A stretch of 7,763 nucleotides of DNA from Clostridiales bacterium. Lineage in GTDB: Bacteria > Bacillota > Clostridia > Clostridiales > Caloramatoraceae. The stretch spans positions 1-7,763 of the forward strand of contig JAOAFH010000140.1 of the NCBI GenBank assembly GCA_026416355.1, given 5' to 3'. Each line of letters begins with the position of its first letter. The stretch's first letter is position 1. The position numbers and the translations under genes are program-made. A model generated the notes under the pieces. The model was not told where the DNA came from. It saw nothing but the letters and a program-made list of their open reading frames with translations, and made no database searches. Below, one piece after another: positions 1-4,808 of this stretch.

Positions 1-417
1 GTTCCATATTGTATAGAACCATCAGTTGGTGCAGATAGAGTTGCCCTTGCATTCTTAGTTGATGCATATGATGAAGAGGAATTAGACGGTGGAGATGTAA
101 GAACAGTTTTAAGACTGCATCCAGCACTTGCTCCATTTAAGGCTGCTGTGTTACCACTTTCAAAGAAACTTTCAGATGATGCATTTAAAGTTTATGAAAT
201 GCTAAGCAAGAAGTTCATGGTTGACTTCGATGAAACAGGAAGCATAGGTAAGAGATATAGAAGACAAGACGAAATAGGAACACCATTCTGTATAACATTT
301 GACTTTGATTCATTAAATGATAATTCAGTTACAATAAGAGATAGAGATTCAATGACACAAGTTAGAATACCAATTGATGAAGTTGCAAAATATATAGAAG
401 AGAAACTAGAATTCTAA
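1..417 (+). CDS. glyS: Glycyl-tRNA synthetase, C-terminal 138 residues (partial, 5' end outside window)
   Basis: This is the end of the homodimeric (class IIa) glycyl-tRNA synthetase, which charges tRNA-Gly with glycine in the cytoplasm. The frame is open from base 1 to the TAA at 415-417. Visible residues 6-18 (EPSVGADRVALAF) are class II motif 3, whose arginine (R13) contacts ATP. From about residue 42 (LRLHPALAPFKAAVLPL) the sequence is the anticodon-binding domain, ending with the family-typical VTIRDRDSMTQVRIP stretch and a short helix. A GTG at 148 could be mistaken for a start, but motif 3 lies upstream in the same frame, so it is internal. The next gene follows after 12 bases with no terminator between them, so the two are probably co-transcribed. 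Identification is secure; the promoter and any T-box leader would lie outside the window. Confidence 0.95.
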   Translation, partial: VPYCIEPSVGADRVALAFLVDAYDEEELDGGDVRTVLRLHPALAPFKAAVLPLSKKLSDDAFKVYEMLSKKFMVDFDETGSIGKRYRRQDEIGTPFCITFDFDSLNDNSVTIRDRDSMTQVRIPIDEVAKYIEEKLEF

Positions 418-429
418 AGAGGTGAAATA

Positions 430-807
430 ATGGAATTAGATGCAAAGGCACTAGTACTAATGGAAAGAGAAGACAACATACTGAAACAAGAACTAGGAAG
501 TTATGAAATAGAAAAAGGACTAAACCTAGTTTATAAGGCATATGTTGAGGACAACAGAGTATATCTGTTTTTAACTACAAAAGATGATGTTACAGATGAT
601 GAATTTACAGAGATATTTGACAAGTACCAAGTAGAAAAATATAGTGAGATGGGATATGAAGTAGCAGAAATAGATGACGAATACAACCCAATGTGGTGTG
701 TAACATTTGATTACACTGATGACTATGACGAAATGGCTGCTATGCTAAATGAAATAATTGGATTCCACTTTGATGAAATAAACAGAATTTATGATGAAAT
801 AAGGTAA
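430..807 (+). CDS. Small acidic protein of unknown function downstream of glyS
   Basis: I do not recognise a function. The product has 125 residues and is strikingly acidic: I count 34 Asp/Glu against 11 Lys/Arg, with runs such as KDDVTDDE, EIDDEY and DYTDDYDE. No signal peptide, membrane segment or metal-binding motif is visible. The pattern of alternating hydrophobic strands and helices suggests one compact cytoplasmic alpha/beta domain. The ATG at 430 has a good ribosome binding site (AGAGGTG, 418-424) and lies 12 bases after the glyS stop, which supports expression from the glyS transcript. The TAA at 805-807 lies inside the terminator hairpin. From memory it resembles a clostridial family of about 120 residues described only as a domain of unknown function (possibly DUF6762), but I cannot verify that. 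The reading frame itself is convincing. Confidence 0.8.
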   Translation: MELDAKALVLMEREDNILKQELGSYEIEKGLNLVYKAYVEDNRVYLFLTTKDDVTDDEFTEIFDKYQVEKYSEMGYEVAEIDDEYNPMWCVTFDYTDDYDEMAAMLNEIIGFHFDEINRIYDEIR

Positions 808-826
808 GGCCTAGCCTTACCTTATT
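798..826. terminator. Bidirectional terminator shared by two convergent genes
   Basis: The arms 798-810 and 814-826 are perfectly complementary over 13 bases (core AAGGTAAGGC / GCCTTACCTT) around a 3-base loop, CTA. On the plus strand the stem is followed by TATTATTTTAG, a moderate T-rich tail. On the minus strand the tail is weaker (TCATCATAAATT). The hairpin contains the rightward stop TAA (805-807) in one arm and the leftward stop (TTA on plus, 817-819) in the other. It should end both the glyS transcript and the leftward AlbA_2 gene transcript, more efficiently in the rightward direction. Confidence 0.75.
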
Positions 827-1902
827 ATTATTTTAGTTATATCAGTAGAAGGACTCTCAAAAACCTTTAATCTTTTTAATCTTTTTAAATTAGGATATAA
901 AAATTTTTTATTAACATCTAGTGTAAGCAATTTAGAATACAACCATATGTTATTAAATTCAATTTTTTTAAAATTGTTTTTAGAGCTAAGACCTGGTATT
1001 AAAAACTCTATTTTATCTTTAAATAGATTTACACTAATAGTTTTATTTAAATTTAAATAGTTTCTTTCTATTATAGCCTTTGCAAGGCAAAAGTTTATAA
1101 CATCTACTAGGTCATTTTTTTTACATGAACTATTTATAATAGAGCTTGCGGTATTTAGAGTTTTCATTAATGGCCCATTACAAAGTTTAATGTTTATTTT
1201 TGATGTTTCTGTAAAATCCTTTATTTCAATGGTGGCATGTGGGAAAAAAGTTTGAGGATTTTTAGAAAACAAAAGTATGCTTCCCATAGTAGGATAACTT
1301 TTTTTAGTTTCTTTATCCATGTATAAAAATCCAGAGGAAATAAGCTGTGATTCATCTCCTGTATATTCAATTCCCGATAACATAAAGTAATCTTTTAATA
1401 GATTTTCGTCTAAATCTGATATTTTAGCGTTTATTACAGGTGTTTGTTCAACATGTATAAGGCCATATTCTTGTAGCATATATGCAAGTTCCTCTTTATG
1501 CATAAAATCAGTTGTGGAACCTCGACGTATATAAAAAGCACCGTTTTCCTTTAATTGATGAGGTCTATTAGAAGAATTAAAAATGGTCAATACACCAATA
1601 TATTTTCCATTTAAGTTTGTAATTTCTGCTGATACTAAAGCTGGTGGGTCAAGCCTAGTGCTAATAATTTGTTGTATTTTTTCTTCACTAAAATCTTCTT
1701 TTTTAATTCCTATAATATTTTTGGTTTTATCTTCAATACCAAAAATAATATATCCTCTTCCACCGTGGGTGTTTGCAATTGCACAAACATCACGAGCAAG
1801 TTCCTTTTTAGCGCTTTCTGTTGCAAGGGATATGTCTTCTTTAAAATCTAGTTTTGGACCTTCAGATTTAGATAAGAGGTATTGTAATTTTTTTGTGTCC
1901 AC
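817..1902 (-). CDS. AlbA_2 (Schlafen-type) nucleic-acid-binding domain protein with degenerate GHKL-like C-terminus
   Basis: The product resembles the COG2865-type putative regulators, often annotated as RecG-related or DNA-binding. With the start at 1902 it has 361 residues. Residues 14-140 form the AlbA_2 domain: E14 and the DFKE motif (19-22), ARDVCAIANTHGGRGYIIFG (36-55) and FYIRRGSTT (123-131). A winged-helix-like linker follows. The C-terminal half corresponds to the ATP-binding region of this family, but the usual EALxNAIxHRDY motif appears as FCLAKAIIERNY (271-282), and the usual NPGGL as IPGLS. The N-box Glu and Asn are therefore replaced and ATP binding is doubtful. I chose the GTG at 1902 because GAGGTGG lies 5 bases upstream; an upstream in-frame GTG at 1911 would overlap that site. 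The gene is monocistronic, ends in a shared hairpin, and is divergent from the chemoreceptor fusion. Nucleic-acid binding is inferred from the family; a regulatory role is a guess. Confidence 0.8.
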   Translation of the reverse strand: MDTKKLQYLLSKSEGPKLDFKEDISLATESAKKELARDVCAIANTHGGRGYIIFGIEDKTKNIIGIKKEDFSEEKIQQIISTRLDPPALVSAEITNLNGKYIGVLTIFNSSNRPHQLKENGAFYIRRGSTTDFMHKEELAYMLQEYGLIHVEQTPVINAKISDLDENLLKDYFMLSGIEYTGDESQLISSGFLYMDKETKKSYPTMGSILLFSKNPQTFFPHATIEIKDFTETSKINIKLCNGPLMKTLNTASSIINSSCKKNDLVDVINFCLAKAIIERNYLNLNKTISVNLFKDKIEFLIPGLSSKNNFKKIEFNNIWLYSKLLTLDVNKKFLYPNLKRLKRLKVFESPSTDITKIIIR

Positions 1903-1907
1903 AGAAG

Positions 1908-1914
1908 CCACCTC
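1908..1914 (-). promoter_or_regulatory. Ribosome binding site that decides the AlbA_2 gene start
   Basis: On the minus strand GAGGTGG (1914 down to 1908) is followed by CTTCT and then GTG at 1902-1900, which is ideal spacing. The alternative GTG at 1911-1909 lies within this element and has no purine-rich site of its own, so initiation at 1902 is favoured. Confidence 0.7.
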
Positions 1915-1969
1915 ACTATTACTTTAGTATTAAATATGTTATAATTATTCTATAAATGCTTAAAAAAAC

Positions 1970-2000
1970 AAATGTTGTATAGAAATATTATACAACATTT
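1970..2000. repeat. Inverted repeat 1 in the divergent control region (candidate operator or leftward terminator/attenuator)
   Basis: AAATGTTGTATA (1970-1981) and TATACAACATTT (1989-2000) are perfect 12-base inverted arms around a 7-base spacer. Read leftward, the hairpin is followed by a G and seven Ts (1968-1961), giving it the shape of an AT-rich intrinsic terminator in front of the leftward gene. Its arms share the GTATA core with inverted repeat 2, which instead suggests a protein-binding site. Both readings are inference. Confidence 0.6.
1987..1992 (-). promoter_or_regulatory. Possible -10 element of the leftward AlbA_2 gene
   Basis: The minus strand reads a perfect TATAAT here, inside the right part of inverted repeat 1. 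No good -35 hexamer stands 16-18 bases upstream (TACGAT at 17), so this is weak. If used, the leader would be about 75 bases and would begin within the inverted repeat, making the repeat well placed for repression. A TATAAC at 1943-1938 is an alternative. Confidence 0.3.
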
Positions 2001-2006
2001 AGCAAA

Positions 2007-2051
2007 AATATCGTATAAAACTATAAAGTTTGTGAAGATTTATACGATATT
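2007..2051. repeat. Inverted repeat 2, overlapping the sigma-28-type promoter
   Basis: AATATCGTATAAA (2007-2019) and TTTATACGATATT (2039-2051) are perfect 13-base inverted arms separated by 19 bases. The right arm contains the candidate sigma-28 -10 element, and the spacer contains its -35 element. The arms share GTATA with inverted repeat 1 (TTGTATA against TCGTATA). A protein bound across both arms would cover the promoter, so this is a candidate operator. Confidence 0.6.
2024..2050 (+). promoter_or_regulatory. Sigma-28 (SigD/FliA)-type promoter of the chemoreceptor fusion
   Basis: TAAAGTTT (2024-2031), 11 bases, then TACGATAT (2043-2050). The known flagellar/chemotaxis sigma consensus is TAAAGTTT-N11-GCCGATAA in enterics, and TAAA-N15-GCCGATAT in Bacillus. 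The -35 matches fully, the spacing is exact, and the -10 matches the Bacillus form at 6 of 8 positions. No convincing sigma-A promoter was seen for this gene. Transcription would start near 2056-2060, giving a short leader with the AGGGGG ribosome binding site at 2078-2083. That a chemotaxis receptor follows makes the assignment more credible. Confidence 0.7.
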
Positions 2052-2090
2052 ATGTATGTTAAAAATTTTTAACTTATAGGGGGTACGCCA

Positions 2091-4550
2091 ATGTTTTTCA
2101 AAAGACGAAATAGCGAGACTGCTGTTACTTCTGAAAATATAACTTTAGATACTACAAGTATTAAAAAGAATGATGCAAAACTAGCTCTTTTAAAGAAAAA
2201 TCAAAGAGCAATAGTAGATAAGATTACAAGTAAACTAGATGAAACTAAAAATACTGCTGAGGCATTAATTGGTTCAATAAGTTCAATAACTAAGCATGTT
2301 GAAATTCAAATGGATTCAATTGAAAACTTAGTAAATGAAATAAACCAATATTCAGCATTAGCAGAGGAAGTATATACAAATACAATGAATTCAGAAGAAA
2401 TTGCTCTAAATACACTAGAAACTGCTAAAAAAGGAAACGAAGCAGTAGAAGTTTCAATAGGTGCTATGAATGAAATTGAATCTTCTATGAATATTGTAAA
2501 AGATGCAGTAGTTTTACTTGAAGAAAAGGCTAGTCATATAAACGATATGCTAAAGATAATAAGAGAAATAGCAGAGCAAACAAATTTACTATCACTTAAT
2601 GCATCAATAGAAGCAGCTCGTGCAGGGGAAGCTGGTCGTGGTTTTGCTGTTGTTGCTACAGAAGTTAAAAAACTTGCACAAAGAAGTAAAGAATCAGCAG
2701 AGAAAATTTCAAAATCAATAGATGAAATAAACGAAAGCATAAAAGAAACTATAAACGCAATTTCAAAGAGTAATAGCAAGGTTAAGGAAGGCGTAGAAAA
2801 AGCAAACCACACAATGGAAGTGTTTAATAAAATTATAGAAGCAGTAAATACAACCGCACATACTTCATTAGAAATTAAAAATGCCATAGCTCAGCAAACA
2901 GATAGCCTTGAAAAGGTTATAAATTCTGCAGATGAGATGAACAAAACATCTGAAAAAGTTATGTCAATGGTTGAGTTTGCAACTTTATCTACTGAATACA
3001 CTAAAAACTCAATTGAATCATTAATAGATATATCTGATGATTTGAAAAATGTTTCAAATTCTCTTTTAAATAAAATAGAGTCAAGTGAAGATGAATCAAA
3101 AATATTAAAGACTTGTATTAATGGTAAATTATCAACGATGGATCCAACAATGGCCTTTGATCAACAAAGTGCAAATATTTTTATGAATGTTCATGCAGGT
3201 CTTTTAATGCCTGGACAAGGAGCGGATATTTATCCAGGAGTTGCTAAGAGTTGGTATGTAGAAAATGATAATCTAACTTGGATATTTAATTTAAAAAAGG
3301 GAATTAAGTTCCATAACGGAAGAGAGATAACAGCTCAAGATGTTAAATATTCATTTGAGAGACTTTTAAGTCCAAAGCTTAATTCTCCAAATGCATGGTT
3401 CTTGTTTGATATAGATGGTGCACAAGAATATAATCAAGGAAAGGCAAGAGAAGTAGTAGGAATTAAAGTTTTAGATAGATATAAGGTTGCTATTAAACTT
3501 AAAAAACCTTATACAGGATTTTTATTAAATCTAGCACAAAGCTGTTGTGCAATACTAGCAAAAGAAGATGTTGAAAAGGGAATATTTACAGGATGTGGAG
3601 CATACCAAATAGTTTCAACACATGAAAATAGTTGTGTCTTAGAGGCTAATACAAATTATTTTGGTGGAGCACCTTATATTAATAAAATAGAAGTAACATA
3701 TGAGGAAAAAGAACTTGTTAAGAAGTTTGCAGATGGTGATTTGGATTTTATTTTTGTAGATGATAAATCTATTATGGAAGAAATAAAATCTAAGGGATTG
3801 GCCGATACAATTAAACTACAAAATGTTATGATTACTGCATATGCAGGTATTAATTTAAGACATACATCTCAATTTGTAAGAGATAAGGATGTTAGACGTG
3901 CCTTAAACTATGCAATAAATAAAAAGAGAATAATAGATGAAATAATGGGAGGAATGGCTACTGAATCTAAGGGACCACTTCCACCAAGTATAATTGACAA
4001 TAGATATCTTTCTGGTTATGGATATAACCCACAAAGGGCGAAGGAAATATTATCTAAAAAATCTATTAAAGAAAAGTTGATAATTCAAGTAAGAGAAGGA
4101 AATGGAATGACTGCTAATGAAAAAATGGCAGAATATATTAAAGAAGATTTAAAGGCAGTAGGAATTGAATGTGTTATAGATAAGGTTTCAGCAGATAAAT
4201 ATCTAAAGCCTGAAAGTATAGCTAAAAGCCATATATTCTTAAGTAGATGGATTGCAGATACAGGAGATGCAGATAACTATTTAGAACCATTATTCAATCC
4301 AGCAAACTTTACAGACTTTACAGGATATGAAAATCAAGAAGTATTAGACTTAATGGCTAAAGCAAAAACAATTGTTAATCCAGAAAAGAGAAATGAAATG
4401 TATAAGAATATACAAGAAATTATTGTTGATGATGCGCCTTGGATATTCCTTTGTCATCCACAATTAGGTTATGCATGCAATAAAAACGTAGCAGGTGTTA
4501 GATTAAGCTCATTAGGTAAAATAAAATTTGATGATATAATGTTTATATAA
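2091..4550 (+). CDS. Soluble methyl-accepting chemotaxis protein fused to a family 5 solute-binding domain
   Basis: This 819-residue protein joins two complete modules. Residues about 50-325 are a chemoreceptor signalling coiled coil. Its hairpin tip is near E180 (EQTNLLSLNAS at 162-172, then IEAARAGEAGRGFAVVATEV at 173-192), the part that binds CheA and CheW. Possible methylation sites are E92/E93 and Q268/Q269. Residues about 337-819 are an SBP_bac_5 domain of the OppA/DppA/NikA type: DPTMAFDQQSA near the start, PGVAKSWYV, LTWIFNLKKGIKFHNG, DADNYLEPLF (727-736) and DDAPWIFL (780-787). There is no signal peptide, lipobox or membrane segment. The eight cysteines I count all lie in the binding domain, which suits the reducing cytoplasm. 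The ATG has AGGGGG 7 bases upstream, and a sigma-28-type promoter precedes it. The likely role is a cytoplasmic chemoreceptor for an internal ligand, perhaps a peptide; the ligand is unknown. Domain calls are secure; function is inferred. Confidence 0.9.
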   Translation: MFFKRRNSETAVTSENITLDTTSIKKNDAKLALLKKNQRAIVDKITSKLDETKNTAEALIGSISSITKHVEIQMDSIENLVNEINQYSALAEEVYTNTMNSEEIALNTLETAKKGNEAVEVSIGAMNEIESSMNIVKDAVVLLEEKASHINDMLKIIREIAEQTNLLSLNASIEAARAGEAGRGFAVVATEVKKLAQRSKESAEKISKSIDEINESIKETINAISKSNSKVKEGVEKANHTMEVFNKIIEAVNTTAHTSLEIKNAIAQQTDSLEKVINSADEMNKTSEKVMSMVEFATLSTEYTKNSIESLIDISDDLKNVSNSLLNKIESSEDESKILKTCINGKLSTMDPTMAFDQQSANIFMNVHAGLLMPGQGADIYPGVAKSWYVENDNLTWIFNLKKGIKFHNGREITAQDVKYSFERLLSPKLNSPNAWFLFDIDGAQEYNQGKAREVVGIKVLDRYKVAIKLKKPYTGFLLNLAQSCCAILAKEDVEKGIFTGCGAYQIVSTHENSCVLEANTNYFGGAPYINKIEVTYEEKELVKKFADGDLDFIFVDDKSIMEEIKSKGLADTIKLQNVMITAYAGINLRHTSQFVRDKDVRRALNYAINKKRIIDEIMGGMATESKGPLPPSIIDNRYLSGYGYNPQRAKEILSKKSIKEKLIIQVREGNGMTANEKMAEYIKEDLKAVGIECVIDKVSADKYLKPESIAKSHIFLSRWIADTGDADNYLEPLFNPANFTDFTGYENQEVLDLMAKAKTIVNPEKRNEMYKNIQEIIVDDAPWIFLCHPQLGYACNKNVAGVRLSSLGKIKFDDIMFI

Positions 4551-4626
4551 TAGGTGTTACAAATTTAGACTTTGTACAAAATTTGATACAATCATAACAA
4601 TTTTACTATCAAACTGTATGAAAAAA

Positions 4627-4684
4627 AGGACAAAATATAATAAAAAACAATAATATGGTGTACAAAAAAGAGGACAAAATATAA
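4627..4684 (+). repeat. Direct repeat AGGACAAAATATAA, two copies
   Basis: AGGACAAAATATAA occurs at 4627-4640 and again, identically, at 4671-4684, starts 44 bases apart. Both copies follow an A-run. The second copy forms the left arm of the terminator. A weaker relative (GTACAAAATTTGA) lies at 4574-4586, next to a 10-base palindrome TTTGTACAAA (4571-4580). The repeat may be a relic of a duplicated terminator arm. No coding potential is visible in this AT-rich stretch. Confidence 0.6.
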
Positions 4685-4701
4685 GTTTTGCCCTCTTTTT
4701 T
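4664..4701. terminator. Intrinsic terminator after the chemoreceptor fusion
   Basis: Left arm 4664-4679 (AAAAAAGAGGACAAAA) pairs with right arm 4686-4701 (TTTTGCCCTCTTTTTT) over 16 bases with one A/C mismatch, around the loop TATAAG. The right arm runs into a T-tract ending at 4702. The A-run on the other side makes it potentially bidirectional. It lies 113 bases after the stop of the fusion gene and isolates the bcd operon from upstream transcription. Confidence 0.85.
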
Positions 4702-4714
4702 TATGCAGTTTTTC

Positions 4715-4742
4715 TTGAATTATAGTGAAAAAATATTATAAA
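4715..4742 (+). promoter_or_regulatory. Probable sigma-A promoter of the bcd-etfBA operon
   Basis: TTGAAT (4715-4720), 16 bases, TATAAA (4737-4742). Four of six -35 bases and five of six -10 bases match the TTGACA/TATAAT consensus. Transcription would start near 4749, leaving a leader of about 60 bases that contains the candidate Rex site. The promoter lies directly after a terminator, where a promoter is expected. AT-rich DNA yields chance matches, so confidence is moderate. Confidence 0.55.
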
Positions 4743-4774
4743 TTTGGCATGCTACTTGCTTAATTTTATGTGTA

Positions 4775-4792
4775 AGGTTAATTTTATAACAA
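4775..4792. promoter_or_regulatory. Candidate Rex operator upstream of bcd
   Basis: The sequence AGGTTAATTTTATAACAA matches the Rex consensus TTGTTAA-N4-TTAACAA at 11 of 14 defined positions, with the correct 4-base centre. Rex senses the NADH/NAD+ ratio and is known to repress butyrate/butanol genes, including the crt-bcd-etfBA-hbd operon, in clostridia. The site ends 5 bases before the ribosome binding site GGGGTG (4798-4803), downstream of the proposed promoter, so bound Rex would act as a roadblock. The role is inferred from motif and context. Confidence 0.5.
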
Positions 4793-4808
4793 AGTTTGGG
4801 GTGATTAT

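Noticed and set aside
148..417. Separate 89-residue gene starting at GTG 148
   Set aside because: The same frame is open to base 1 and carries glycyl-tRNA synthetase motif 3 upstream, so this is an internal codon of glyS.
1583..1927. Rightward open frame opposite the AlbA_2 gene
   Set aside because: It lies antisense to a well-supported protein, shows no ribosome binding site or family resemblance, and its hydrophobic composition is the usual reverse reading of an AT-rich gene.
1903..2090. Inverted repeats as insertion-sequence ends or an attachment site
   Set aside because: No transposase or recombinase is nearby, no target-site duplication is evident, and the repeats fit a control region between divergent genes.
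2534..2887. Leftward open frame inside the chemoreceptor signalling domain
   Set aside because: It covers the conserved hairpin tip of the real gene on the opposite strand; it is a by-product of heptad-repeat codons.
2091..4550. Possibility that the fusion is two genes joined by a sequencing error
   Set aside because: The frame is continuous with normal codon use through the linker (about residues 326-337). I see no start codon with a ribosome binding site or signal peptide at the junction, and the binding domain begins right after the coiled coil ends.
4618..4684. Tiny reading frames (ATG at 4618, 11 codons; ATG at 4655, 9 codons)
   Set aside because: They have no ribosome binding site and fall within repeat and terminator sequence; chance frames in A-rich DNA.
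4551..4808. Possible riboswitch or small RNA in the 258-base gap before bcd
   Set aside because: I could not match any known riboswitch core. The gap is explained by a terminator, a promoter, a candidate Rex site and short repeats.
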